64,000 bases of DNA from Allacma fusca (taxonomy: Eukaryota; Arthropoda; Collembola; Symphypleona; Sminthuridae): NCBI GenBank assembly GCA_947179485.1, contig OX359246.1, forward strand, positions 25,544,001 through 25,608,000, written 5' to 3'. Under the pieces are notes generated by a model. That model was given only the letters and a program-made list of their open reading frames with translations. It ran no database searches and was not told where the DNA came from. This document shows, piece after piece, positions 34,401 to 46,670 of this stretch. Made by a program: the position numbers and the translations under genes. Position 1 is the first letter of the stretch, and each line of letters opens with the position of its first letter.

Positions 34401-37400
34401 TCTGTATTTTTTTAATTCCAATATTTTTATTTGTATTCTGTCTCGGAATTTTTACAAATTTTTATAAATTTTTACTTTCATAACTGTTCCCCTATTATTT
34501 ATATGTATGATATATTTTTAGCAGACTGGTCTAGTAAAACTTGTGTGCTATATTTTGTCACAGCTGTTTCTGATTGTTAATAATTTCTAAGTCGGACAGT
34601 CGTGTAATGGACATTCCAGTGGGGATTTAGAATTTAGGAAGGGAACAGCATGGGTTTTAAATTACTGCGCCAAAAACTAAGTGACTGGAACTTTTAATAT
34701 GAAGTGACATTACTTTTTTCTGGATAATTTTCACTGTGTAGAATTTATTTGGGCATTTAAAACTTATAGCTCGTTGGGGGATTCGTGACTTTTCTCCTGC
34801 CCTTCACCCCTTTGCGGATCCGGGCTCTGGTCCTGCCTGGACATAGAGCGGTTGGGACTTTGATCTTCATGCTGGGAGGGGCGGCTGGGATCACTGGATT
34901 TATGCACAAGGATGCTTGGAAGACGTGAGTTACCTTTAGAGTGGACTCTCTATAAAAATAAACCTGAATAAGTCGGATTTTTTTAAATAGTTAATACAAA
35001 TTTATAGGAAATTTTAAAATGTGCAAGATTCAAAGGGGCAGATTAAGGGAATTATAATTTTGTATTTTAAAATTCCTATTTCAAATGCTTTATTAGGGAA
35101 GGCAAAATTCGGGAAAAGTTTTAATCCTAAAAATTCGTGTAGTGATTGGCTATTGTCAGGATTGACAATGTTTAATTTTTTATTAAAATCCGACAAATAT
35201 TACGCAAAATTTACAGTCTTTTGTAATTAAATAAATAATCACTCCAACAATATCTGAATTTTAACCATTTGTTAACCAGAATCCTCAAAAGATCACTCCA
35301 AATTTATCGTTTTTCATTTTTATGGAAATCTTTAAAAATCTATGCAGAATTAACATTTGTCACCAAAATCTGCAAAACATTATGTAAAATTTAGCGTTTG
35401 TATACTGAAATCTTCAAAAATATATTCAAAGTTTACCCTTTCTGACAAAATCTGTAAAAATGTCCACAATTTACCGTTTTTACGAAAATCTGCAAAAATG
35501 CATCTAAAATGTCTCCTTTTTACCAAAATCTGCAAAAATGTATCTAAGGTTTACCCTTTTTACCAAAATCTGCAAAAATGCAGCTAAAATTTACACTTTT
35601 TACCAAAATCTGCAAAAATGCATCTAAAATTTACCTATTTTACCAAAATGTGCAAAAATGTATCTAAAATTTACCATTTTTACCAACATCTGCAAAAATG
35701 CATCTAAAATTTACCCTTTGAACGAAAATCGGCAAAAATGTATATAAAATTTACCATTTTTACCAACATCTGCAAAAATTTATCTAGAATTTACCATTTT
35801 ACCAGAATTCGTAAATAACTACAGTAAGTTTAAGCGTTCTACCCGAACCAGTAAAAATGTGCCAAAATTTTAGTGTTACTCCGAAAATTTGTAAAAACGT
35901 GCCCAAATTTTACCATTTGTACAACCTCCGCCATTAATTTCTCACATTTCACCAGTTTTACCAAAATAAACGAAAAATAAACTTCGTGCTTCTTCCTAGC
36001 GGTAGCATGTTCTAGTGTGTAAAATTTTTAATTAAGTCTATAAATCCTTTTTAAAGTAAATTAGCGTTCCCTATATTATGTCAATTCGGATTTGTGCCCT
36101 CCTCACCTGGAAGTTCAATAAGGAGATAATGACGTCTGCATATATATATGTACGTACATGCATGAATAGACTAAATAAGGGAAGAATATTTTCCCCAACA
36201 TTTTTCCCAATTAGAGAAAAAAGTTGGGTAATTTCCAGTGAAGTCAGTAACTATATTTCCGTACTTTGTCTCTTTTTTGTGATAATGTCACTCCTGTGAC
36301 TTTTTTCTCACTTGCCAAAAGTCAAACTCCTTGTTTTAATACTCAAGTCTCGGGCGGAGTTGTCAAAGGTAATTTTTCAACTCCATCGCTCAAGCAGACT
36401 TTCCAGGATGCTTCGCCCCTTGATTAAATTTTCGAGGAAAAGGGTTTTCCATTTCAAAGAATGTATAGATTCCCTCGCACTTTTTGTCTCCCCAACTTAT
36501 TGTTTACCATGGCTGCCGGCACGAGCATGTACATACGTCAAGGCGGAAACACGTGAGCAAGTGGGAAATCTTCTGTTACGTGGGAAATTTTATGCAAAAT
36601 TACAATCTCATTTCTCTTTTACGTGTATGCAACTTATAATCAAATGTTTGTCTCCTCGTAATCCACGTTAGGGACAAAGATTTATTTCCCCCAATTTGTA
36701 GGAAACTTGGTTCCAGATTTTCTAAGTATTGTTTCATTGACCGAGGTCAATAATTATGGTCACAGTCTTCGGAAACGTCAAGCGTAACTTGAACTTGAAC
36801 CTGAAAATTTTAACATAAATTTTGAAATTTAAACTTGGATCTTAGTCTTGAATCTTAAACTTGAATCTTAAACTTAAACTTGATTTTTGAAGCGAAAACT
36901 TGAGTCTTGAAGCTCAAACTTGATTTTTGAAGCTTAAACTTGATTTTTGAAGCTTAAACTTGAGTCTTGAAGCTTAAACTTGAATTTTGAAGCTTAAACT
37001 TGAATTTTGAAACTTAAACTTGAATTTTGAAGCTTAAACTTGAATTTTGAAGCTTAAACTTGATTTTTGAAACTTAAGCTTGAATTTTGAAGCTTAAACT
37101 TGAATTTTGAAGCTTAAACTTGAATTTTGAAGCTTAAACTTCAATTTAAATCTTGAGAACTTGAAATGAAACCTGAAAACTTGAACTGAAGTCTAAAATC
37201 CTGAACTTGTACCTAAAAATGCAAATTTAAACCTGAAAACTTTAACCTGACCCACACTCGAACTTGACAAACTTTAAGTTGTAAAAACTTGAAACTACCT
37301 AACCCACACGGAACATCTTGTTTTCAATATTTACAAATCCCATTAAAAATAGTTGACATTCCAAACTTGCCTGGAAACTCCACAAGTAGAGCTGGAGCGT

Positions 37401-39441
37401 GAACAGAGCTCGGGAAATGCCATAGAAAGTACGGAAGTCTCCTTTATTTCTCGCTCCTATTCCTCCTTCATTCAGAACATATGCCAATGTGTGTATAATG
37501 CAGAACCTGTGCCAACACAAATACTAACATGTCTGTCATTGTAAATCATACAAAGTTCTCCTTCCCTTTTTAAGGGGCGCAGTGACACAAACTTTCCTAT
37601 TGTTCAAACTATGATGAGGTAAAAAAAAGTGTGCCCATTTATAATGAACACTCTCCCGTAACATTCTCATTTTATCACTGCGTGTACGTAATTGCATGAA
37701 CAATTATTTACATCAACTCACTCCGTCCTAAAAAACCTTTCACCTACACTTGTGCCCATATGAAGTACCTCAGGTACCATTTACCCCCCACAATCTCAAC
37801 GTGAACCCTAATAATTTCAAGCAACTCAGTTACGCATAAAATATTTTATTTCCCGAATAGTTTTTCAATAAAATTTGCTTGCAAATTTGCAATTTTTTTT
37901 TCTATTGACCTGGGTCAAGTAAATGGTCAACCGACATTATTGAAACAAAATTTTGACCCCTATGACGTAGGGGCTAGGATATATTGTCTGGGATCTTTGA
38001 CATACAAATACACTCTGCTGTGTCCCATTTCATTAACATTTCCAACTCCAGCTTTTTAATGTGAACGGAGTGACTTGCCTTTTTGAAGGGGTTTCCCCAT
38101 TTACGGACCCCTCTTATTCCATTATGCAGTGGTATTGCACCACTTCTTTACCAATTCACAACCTCCGTTCCATCATCATCATCTCATCTCAAAGAACCGG
38201 AGCAACCCTGTACTTTACATATTTAATTTTCAGTTCACATATGTTCTGCTATAGTTCAGTATGCCACCTTCCCTGACTGCAGATTTTGTCCTTTGCAGTA
38301 TTTGAATCGGGCTATCCGTTAAATGTGACAACAATTTTCAGGAAAATTTACCCAAATGCTTGAAAATCGGAATATTTCCCAAATACTTGAAAATTGGAAT
38401 TTTAGCCAAATGCTTAAAAATTAGTTTTACGCAAAAACTTGAAAACTGGAATTTTACCCAAATGCTTGAAAACTGGAATTTTACCCAAATACTTAAAAAC
38501 TTTATGTTTTACCCAAATACTTAAAAACTTTATGTTGTACCCAAAAATTAAAAAACTAGAATTTTACCCAAAAATTTAAAAACTAGAATTTTACCCAAAA
38601 ATTTAAAAACTAGAATTTTACCCAAAAATTTAAAAACTAGAATTTTACCCAAAAATTTAAAAACTAGAATTTTACCCAAAAATTTAAATACTAGAATTTT
38701 ACCCAAAAATTTAAAAACTAGAATTTTACCCAAAAATTTAAAAACTAGAATTTTACCCAAAAATTTAAAAACTAGAATTTTACCCAAAAATTTAAAAACT
38801 AGAATTTTATCCAAAAAGTTTAAAACTGGAATTTTAACCATATACTGACAAACTGAAATTTTACCCAAATAAAAACTGGAATTTTACCCAAAAACTGAAA
38901 AATTAAAATTTTACCCAAATACATAAAAACTGAAATTTTACCCAAAAACTGAAACTTTACCCAAACACTTAAAAATTAGAATTTTACCCAACACTTAAAA
39001 ATTAGAATTTTACCCAACACTTAAAAATTAGAATTTTACCCAACACTTAAAAATTAGAATTTTACCCAACACTTAAAATTTAGAATTATACCCAAATACT
39101 TAAAAACTGGAATTTTACACAAATGGGTAAATTTTTGATGAAGTATTCAAAATGAATTGAAAAAATTGAATTCTGTCTAGATGAAAATGTTTTTGATGAA
39201 ATTGGAAGGTTTTTAAATTGCAATTTTGGAATGTGTTGTAATTTTTGAAAATTAAGATAAACTTTTTTTGTTTTGCAGGAAAGCATTCAGCTCGGAGCAT
39301 TTGACGGTACAGTTCTCGGGAGTGTTCCTGGTCCTGTTTTTCCTGGGCGTGATGATCCTAGTGACGGAGCATCGGTTCCGCAGACGACCCCGACCCGAAG
39401 GTGACATTTTGCTGGAGGACACTTCCAAGGATGATGATTGA
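28467..39441 (+). CDS. Cytochrome b561, transmembrane electron carrier
   Basis: Four exons (28467-28686, 34080-34297, 34770-34924, 39279-39441) join in phase to 251 aa. Family members move electrons from cytosolic ascorbate across membranes using two hemes in six helices. Visible helices are GVTTVTVTGIMAIILMLVYL (TM1), HIITMLMFFIFLQGYGVILI (TM2), HFSLHLAVSIGVLVAFLSI (TM3), FLSLHSWLGLGAIIIYYGQ (TM4), then PFTPLRIRALVLPGHRAVGT leading into TM5, and FSGVFLVLFFLGVMILV (TM6). The paired His ligands (H..TM2 with HSW, and H in HFSLH with PGHRAVG) are all in place. The tail is acidic (LLEDTSKDDD). Introns 1 and 3 are 5.4 and 4.4 kb and carry many tandem arrays; intron 2 is 472 bp. The GC-rich codons stand out sharply from the AT-rich introns. 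Which paralogue (vesicular, lysosomal or duodenal-type) cannot be told. Confidence 0.9.
30033..30057. repeat. (GT)n microsatellite
   Basis: A run of about twelve GT units in intron 1 of the cytochrome b561 gene. Confidence 0.9.
31960..32760. repeat. Dispersed GGTCAAGT-word region
   Basis: GGTCAAGT, GGGTCAAG and close variants recur every 30-70 bp without strict periodicity, inside intron 1 of the cytochrome b561 gene. This is the left margin of the TTGACC/GGTCAA-rich domain that continues to ~62.5 kb. Confidence 0.6.
33310..33900. repeat. ~28-bp degenerate tandem array
   Basis: Units contain GGTCAATTATTACAGTTTGG with substitutions such as GGTCAAATTCGGTCAATT. The array decays to the right into GGTCAAATTTG-type words. 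Intronic, ending ~180 bp before exon 2 of the cytochrome b561 gene. Confidence 0.7.
35360..35810. repeat. ~40-bp tandem array in intron 3
   Basis: Units contain ACCAAAATCTGCAAAAATGC followed by ATCTAAAATTTACCCTTTTT. About ten copies are present, the best at 35515-35790. The open plus-strand frame across it is a by-product. Confidence 0.8.
36840..37145. repeat. 20-bp tandem array
   Basis: About thirteen units of AAACTTGAATTTTGAAGCTT, with occasional GATTTTTG and GAGTCTTG variants, in intron 3 of the cytochrome b561 gene. Confidence 0.9.
38335..38870. repeat. 27-bp tandem array, nearly homogeneous core
   Basis: Unit TTACCCAAAAATTTAAAAAC plus TAGAATT. At least ten copies between ~38540 and 38810 are almost identical; flanking copies (ACTGGAATTTTACCCAAATG type) are more diverged. 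Because 27 is a multiple of three, a 106-residue minus-strand frame of nine-residue repeats (KILVFKFLG) stays open; it is not a gene. Confidence 0.92.
38940..39115. repeat. 26-bp tandem array
   Basis: Unit ACCCAACACTTAAAAATTAG plus AATTTT, about five copies. It is a sister of the adjacent 27-bp array and ends ~165 bp before exon 4 of the cytochrome b561 gene. Confidence 0.85.
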
Positions 39442-42130
39442 AATTTGCCCTGAAATAGTCCTAAATAGGACTTGAAAATATATTGTAAAATCTCTCACCG
39501 ACTCCTTTATCTTTGAATCACTATTGCTTTAGATGTGGGAATTTTGACGGCCCTATATTTTCCACTTGTATTTTCCTATGGTCTGCACGAATTAGTACCA
39601 TTTAATTTTTTTGCAACATTTTGTTTGCACGGCGCTACATGTATGTATATTTCCAATTGTATGGAAAGACATTTCTAGTCATGATTTTTGGAATTTGCAA
39701 GGATGCTTTTCACCATCCCAAAATGTATTAAAATTTTCAAGTGAACAAGGAATTTTGACTGAATTTTTTACAATATTGAGACCGTATTTATTTTGAAAGT
39801 GAATAGGGATAAATTTAAGGGCACAGGAAGAAATAGTTCCTGTAGAAAAAAAAAGTTGACCTTGGGGTCATTTAAGTCAAATGTTTCACGTTCAAAATTG
39901 TCCGGGGGGTTGAGCGCTTTATTTCAATTTTGATGTTGTAGTAGGGATGTGTACTTGAGTATATGCACTCGGAATTGGTTTTGGAGGTCAGGTTTTTGAC
40001 CTCATTGGGTCAAGTTGTAAATTGGGTCAATGGGATAGTGACCTTAAATGGTGCTAGATACGGATTGGATGCACAATTGACTTTTGTATGTTTTTTTGGC
40101 TAAATTAGATTGTGTAATACGAATTAAGGGGGACTTGACCTTAACTTGACCTTTGTTGGACTTGAAGTTTTACTTGACCCAGGTTTGACCTGTAATTGTG
40201 ATTTGATCTATACTTGAGCTCTGATCTTTGCTTGCGCTTTGATTGACTTGTCAGTTTTATTATTTGACCCGTCAATGGCTTCAAATTATTGCAGGACTCA
40301 AACTTGACCTCAAATTATTATTTTACCCTCACTTGACCTCAAATTGTTGCATTTCCCTCAATTGGTCTGAAATTATGACGTGGTACAAATTTTTGATTAT
40401 TTACTTGATCAGTACTTGACCTCGAATTATTACTTGAACCTTACTTGACTTCGAATTATTATTTGGTCCTTACTTGATTTCAAATTATTACTTGACCCTT
40501 ACTTGACCTCAAATTATTATTTGGTCCTTACTTGATTTCAAATTATTATTTGACCCTTACTTGACCTCAAATTATTATTTGGTCCTTACTTGATTTCAAA
40601 TTATTACTTGACCCTTACTTGACCTTCAAATTATTATTTGACCCTTATTTGATCTTCAAATTATTACTTGACCCTTACTTGACCTCAAAATATTATTTGA
40701 CCTTAAAATTTAAAAAGCTTGTTCAGTTTGACCTTTAATTTCTTTTGAATAGTAAAAAAATAAGAAGACGAAATAAATTTGATTTTTTGAAGTCTGACTT
40801 GATCCTGACCGGATCCCGGATTGAATTCTGAAATGTGATCTTAGACAAGGAGATTGTTCCGGAGTGTATGGTTAGCAAGTAGAAATGAAATGAAGCCTTT
40901 CGTCTCCGCTCATTGACAAGGTTGAGAAGTGGGAGGAAAGACAAGTGAAAGTTTTGATGAAATTAATTAACCTCATTGCGGGCACCGTGTTATTTGCCCA
41001 TATGTGTCCATTATATATTTACACGTTGCTTGTGTGTATTTAAGTGTATTTACATCTAGCCCTATGGAATCCCATAGTTTGTATGGGTCTCATTGTGTCC
41101 CTTGTATAAAAAGGAGTAGTTTCTCCTGGGATCCGTTCAAGCTGTGCACACTCACTTGGCTGGAATTGATTCGAGATTTGCTTTTGAAGTTTGATTGGAA
41201 AAACCAAGGGGCTTTACACGTAATCAAATGTGATTTGATTAAAACCTCGATAAATGTTTGGAGTAAAGGACGGGAGATCAAAGCTGTAGGGAAAGTAAAT
41301 TGGAACTAATGTTGAAGATCAAGTACATGCTAATTATAAATAACGTTTCATCTCTCAACTGGGGCTTATGTTGTCAAATGGAATATTCCAAGCTCATCCC
41401 TTCCACTTTTCCAGTTCCATTTCGCAACCCAATCCCGGACACGCTCCCGAAAATTTCTATCTGTAAAAAGGCAACCATTTATAAGCGGGATTCTCACTCG
41501 AGTGGGATGTAGCTCACTCCATACAATTATTCAAGTAGGGAAATACTCAAGTCTGAGTGTTTACTTGGAACTCAGGTCTGAAATTTAACTTGGAACTCAA
41601 GTCTGAATTTTAACTTGGAACTCAAGTCTGAATTTTAATTTGGAACTCAAGTCTAAGTTTTTTCTTGGAACTCAAGTTTGAGTTTTTTCTTGAAACTCAA
41701 GTCTGAATTTAAACTTGAAAATAAAATTACGCACTCGCACTTGAAAACTAAATGCACGTTTAGACTTGAAAACAATATGCACACTCGCACTTGAAAACTA
41801 AATGCACTCAAACTTGAAAATTAAATCCACACTCAGACTTGAAAACAATATGCACACTCGCACTTTAAAATTAAATGCACACTTAGACTTGAAAATAGTA
41901 TGCACACTCGCACTTGAAAATTAAATGCACACTCAGACTTGAAAAATAAATGCACACTCAGACTTGAAAAATAAATGAACTCAAAATTGAAAATTAAATG
42001 CACACTCAAACTTGAAAACTAAATGCACTCAAAATTAAAAATTAAATGCACTCCAACTTAAAAATTAAATGCACTCAAATTTAATTCAATGCACTCGAAC
42101 TTGAAAATTAAATGTATACTCCATTCCTCA
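39442..42130. repeat. Intergenic TTGACC-rich tandem arrays
   Basis: No gene is supported. Two clear arrays lie here. One, at 40390-40710, has ~29-bp units such as CTTACTTGACCTCAAATTAT and alternates GACC and GATTT variants into a ~58-bp higher-order unit. The other, at 41560-42120, has ~25-bp units such as ACTTGAAAATTAAATGCACA followed by CTCAG. Between them, 40740-41520 is unique-looking DNA with non-homologous short frames. Confidence 0.7.
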
Positions 42131-44270
42131 CTCGAACTTTTAATCTTGAATAGTCCACTTGTATTATGAAATCACCGAAACAGCCCCCATATTCTTAACA
42201 AATTCTGTTCGAAGCTAACACCCACTCAAGTGAGAAGTTTTGCAAAAAAATCGTCCTCCATATTGAACTTTATAAAATCTTTTACATCTCTATTTCCCGA
42301 ACTGACTTTTTTCATTCCATAAATGTCAATGTGGGCTTAGTGACTCAAAAATATTTCGTGTATAAAAACATATAGTGCAATGTCATACGTATATACAAAG
42401 TGTTGTACCAATCAGCTTCTTAAGAAGTAAAATCCTATGGAAATCTCTATGTAATTAGGATATATGCAAGTGGTATAGATTTGCCACTTGCGAAGTATAC
42501 CATTCAAGTGATGTTATTATGGTGCTTCAATACAGTGTATTTTAAAGACTCGATTTGGTTCTTACTATTAATGTATCTCAATGTTTGTACGATCCATGTA
42601 TATGAAAAATATGTATATGCATTATATTAAATGGGAATAAATCTAATCGATCATGTGTAAACAAAGCGGGATTTTAGTTTATTTCCAATCTTTATTATAT
42701 AACACTTCAACGGGAAATATTTCTTGGAGTGTCAAAGCAAAGGGACCTTGATCTCAAACTCGAACTTGAAATACAAAGTTTAGATTCCTTACTTGAATTT
42801 GACCTCAAACATGACCTTAGTACCTGAATGCCCCGCAGTGAAAAAAGACAAAGAAAATTCCCAGCGTTGCTATAGCGTGTAGGGCCTTGCATTTACCTTT
42901 CTCGGCTTCATCGATGTACTATTGAGTGCCGATGCATTCTTCGATGTATTCCCCGATGTCGACGTGTAACCGGAGAAAAGAGTCATCCAATCGAACTATT
43001 TACAATACAACGTTCTGCAGTTGGAGTGTATGTTCCATTGCAATCAATCATTACCGATGCATCGATTCGACAATTAGTTCAACGGCCATGTCGATGAATT
43101 CCCTATTTCAATAAGAATCTCATCGAATCTAGAGATGTGAAGCAAGAATATTATTGCTATAGCCCAACAGCGATGCAATGTTCGATGCTGCTATGCTTTC
43201 TACTTTAAATCCACTCAGCCACGTTGGTATAACTTGCATCGGCGTGTCCGACGAATCTTCGAATACACAAGTTGACAAAATGCATCGACAGTAGTCGAAA
43301 TCCTCCCCAACATATGCACTGTCTACATCAATGAATCCCTCTTTGCATTTTCTACACAATTATATGCCACATCGGAAATGCGATGGAAACCTAATCGATT
43401 TGTAAGTTTCCTTCAGGAGGAGTTCCTTTCCGATTTGAACCTTCGGAAGAAAATGAATCGCGGATCCTCAGAGTCCTCCCGAGAATAGTCCTTTTAAACC
43501 AAGACAAGTGTGACGATGCAAAATGCTTTAACTGTGACTTAGCCATGTTCATAAAGAGAAAACTGCCCGAAATCTCCTCACATCGGTTACTTTTTAATCG
43601 AAGAATTGAAAGAAAATTGAAAAAAAACATTCCTTCCTTTAACAAATCAACTCCTTTTATTTCCTCACGTTTTTTAAGTATACCCTTACAATATCCGTTT
43701 AGTTCCATTCAATACTTTCAAATGCCATTACGTCACATATACGCATGCGCACATATGTATGTATATACCGTATATAGGAGAGCTCCAGTTTCAAATATTT
43801 CTAACATCATGCCCATACACATACATCCTGAATATATTTCCCTTAGAATTACACAGCTGTTTTTTCCGTTCCAGGGACGTCCATGCCCAACCACGCCCCC
43901 TCCCTTAACCCTTAACACCCTCACAGTAAGGAACGCATACGTCCACGATTGTATTTCTACAGAGCCGTTTTTATCCCTAACCTCTTTAACAATTTAATAA
44001 TTGACTTAATACGCACGCAATATAATATAAGCATATGCACCCAATAAATCCTATTAATTACATTTACTCACATAATAATTACAATAATAATACATACATA
44101 GGATCCAAGTCGCACTGAGCGTCCTAACATTCCTCTTCTGAATCTGTCGCCCATACAACAACATACACGGACGCCGAGGATTCCCAACATCCAATTCACC
44201 CGTGATCTTAATTATATTATTTATTGAATTTACATAATAATTATCTTCCATAAAATTTTATCAAATTTGG
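42131..44270. other. Intergenic with CGATG-rich patch
   Basis: No gene is supported. At 42905-43390 the words CGATG and CATCG are strongly over-represented on both strands (for example CCGATGCATCGATTCG near 43053). The rest, including several 60-150 residue frames at 43391-43997, shows no recognisable protein. Confidence 0.45.
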
Positions 44271-44274
44271 TTCA

Positions 44275-44415
44275 TTGACCTGGGTCAATATTTCAGGTCA
44301 CAGGGGTCACAATTCATGAAGCACTCCGTGAATTTTTTACCATTACCCTATACAGTAAAAAATTGACTGGGTCATTGCCTTGACCCCTGTGACCTCAAAT
44401 ATTGACCTGGGTCAA
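44275..44415. repeat. 35-bp inverted repeat, fold-back hairpin
   Basis: Arm 44275-44309 (TTGACCTGGGTCAATATTTC...) pairs with 44381-44415 with 32 of 35 positions matching. A nested 10-bp pair, AATTTTTTAC and GTAAAAAATT, lies inside the loop. It may be a small fold-back repeat; the arm word TTGACCTGGGTCAA also occurs alone near 37905. Confidence 0.75.
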
Positions 44416-44898
44416 GACAATTTTCTTTTTTGAAAATCTGAGAGGAAATTTGAAGTTAATTTTGTGGGTTCTTTCCCTTTGGGGTAAGGGGTGGCAAGGG
44501 ATTTTGAGCCGACCCTGTGTATACATACTATTGACTATATGTACATGATAATATTATATGAGCACACGGTTAATTATTACATTGCCATTGTCTTATATAA
44601 TTATTATACGCACATATAATAATGTATAGAATATTTATTTATTTTAATTTTTATGCTAATACCCCTAAATATAATAACTACATATATGTATGTATATATA
44701 TGGAAGTAAAGTAGTAAATCTTGATTAATTACTCTATGTGGAGCATTTTTATGGTTTTTAAAATACGTGGTACAGTAATTGCTATCGCAATAGATAATTG
44801 TGTGTGGAGTTAATGGTGTGACATGGTAAGGAATTTTATAATTCGTGGGAGACTAGTATTTAATCCATGTGTTCCATTTAAATGTACGTGTGTACATA

Positions 44899-45255
44899 CG
44901 TGGGTGAAGAGGCAAAATGGGCTAAATGCATTTTTAAGTCAAAGTAAAAAATAATTATTTTTTCCTGAACTGCAAAATGGGCTAAATGCATTTTTTTTCA
45001 ATAGTAAAAGAAAAATTATAATTGTCATTCTAAAAGCAAAATGGGCTATGTGCATTTTTGATAAAGTGCAAAATGAGCTAAGTGCATATAGTTTGCCTTA
45101 TGCAATTAGCCGGTTTTGCTTCCACGATAAGTTGCATATAGTCTTCTTTGCTTATTCACCTTTATTCAGCCCTTTTTGCAGTATTTGTATAGGAAAACTG
45201 TATAAAGTAGCTAGCCTGCATCGGAAATTCCGCCCGAGTCGCCTCTTCACCCACG
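44899..45255. repeat. GCAAAATGGGCTAAATGC repeat bounded by 15-bp inverted repeats
   Basis: CGTGGGTGAAGAGGC at 44899-44913 recurs inverted at 45241-45255. Inside, near the left end, are four ~60-bp spaced copies of GCAAAATGGGCTAAATGCAT, and near the right end is CATCGGAAATTC. The pair of perfect ends suggests a short non-autonomous element. Target duplications were not identified. Confidence 0.6.
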
Positions 45256-46670
45256 ATGCATCGGAGTAAATGCTACATTTACTATTTACAAGACGACACT
45301 CATTAGCGAGGACTCCGAACCCCCTGTAGAGGGAGGGTATTCGCGTATTGGATTGGTTCATAATTCGTCTGTGCATCGACCAATCGGAGGGATTGGACGA
45401 TGAGTCTCCTAATTTGACTATATTTATTCTACGTTAGGATGTATGGTATCTAGATCTAATGTACATATCTAATTTCCAACCTACACGAAACACGGAAGGC
45501 TCCTTGGAAATCCAGTTTTTTGTATTGTGAACATTGAAGTGAGATTTCTTTACAGTTATTTATAGAAAAGTTGCATTTGGCAGTGCAGTGTTATACATTT
45601 TCATGCCCCTTTATACAATCAACATTCCTTAGGATTATACGTACATAGTTGTAGATGTGTCTTATAATGTGAATGTATATGCGCATATTTATATATGTTT
45701 CTATGTCTGTACGTACCTTCTATGTCTAATTCTATGACAGTGTTGTACAAGCCTGGGCTCAAGTTTTATATGCAACTAGACGTAATTAGTAATCAAATTC
45801 GGGTAGAATTCATATATCTGGTGAGGCGCAAAGAAAGTTATTTTTGGGCATAGAGGATGGTTCGATGCACAAGGAGTCATGTCCTGATAGAAGGCAAAAG
45901 GAGCCATTTTTGGGTTAAATGCGAAATGAGTCATTTTCTGACAAAATGCAAAATGAGCCATATTCTGACAACATACGAATTGAGTTATTATATGACAAAA
46001 TGCAAAATGAGCCATATTCTGACAAAACACGAATTGAGTTATTATATGACAAAATGCAAAATGAGCCATATTTTGAAAAAATACAAAATGAGTCATTTTC
46101 TGGCAAAATACGAAATGAGACATATTCTGGCAAAATGCAAATTGAGCCATATTTTAACAAAATGCAAAAAGAAAGATATTCTTGTAAACTCCAAAAAGAG
46201 ACATATGCAGGTAAAATACAAAATGAGTTATACTCTGGGAAAATGCAAAATTAGCCATATTGAGCTAACAAATGAACGTTCTGAATTGGTTAACATCCAA
46301 GTTAGTAACCACCCAGCTCCAGGATATCTTGTTATCTACAAGTGTTTCATTTTATCCTGCTACAGACATTCAAGCACATGTTCGTTTAGGTATCCTAACC
46401 GCCTACATATAAATATACCCCTACCCTATATGAATGTAACTTGATTGCGCTTATTTTTTAATATGCACACATAAATGTACACATGTGTGTCTTATAGTAC
46501 AGTGACGATATCTAGCCTACAGTCCAATCGCAATAGTAATAAATAATGTTAAACAATAGCTCCATAAATAATAAGCATGCATGCACACTTGAGATTTCGA
46601 ATCGCATCGGCCATTTTAAAATTTTTAATTGCGCGCTCTACACCGCGCACGCGCACTAACAATACCAACC
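45256..46670. other. Intergenic next to 3' end of the minus-strand scaffold gene
   Basis: Besides the 27-bp array, this is AT-rich DNA with TATATGTA-type words. It should contain the 3' UTR and poly(A) site of the minus-strand gene ending at 46671; no clear minus-strand AATAAA was pinned down. Confidence 0.4.
45875..46260. repeat. 27-bp tandem array, ATGCAAAATGAGCCATATTC type
   Basis: Units alternate between TGACAAAATGCAAAATGAGC-type and TGACAAAACACGAATTGAGT-type. The array is related in wording to the GCAAAATGGNCTAAATG family. Frames are open on both strands across it because the unit is a multiple of three; none is considered a gene. Confidence 0.8.

Noticed and set aside
38548-38868. Minus-strand 106-residue frame of nine-residue repeats
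   Set aside because: It is produced by the 27-bp tandem array inside an intron; the repeated peptide has no start context or homology.
45776-46444. Frames of 80-195 residues on both strands with nine-residue repeats
   Set aside because: All follow from a stop-free 27-bp array; open frames on both strands at once are expected.
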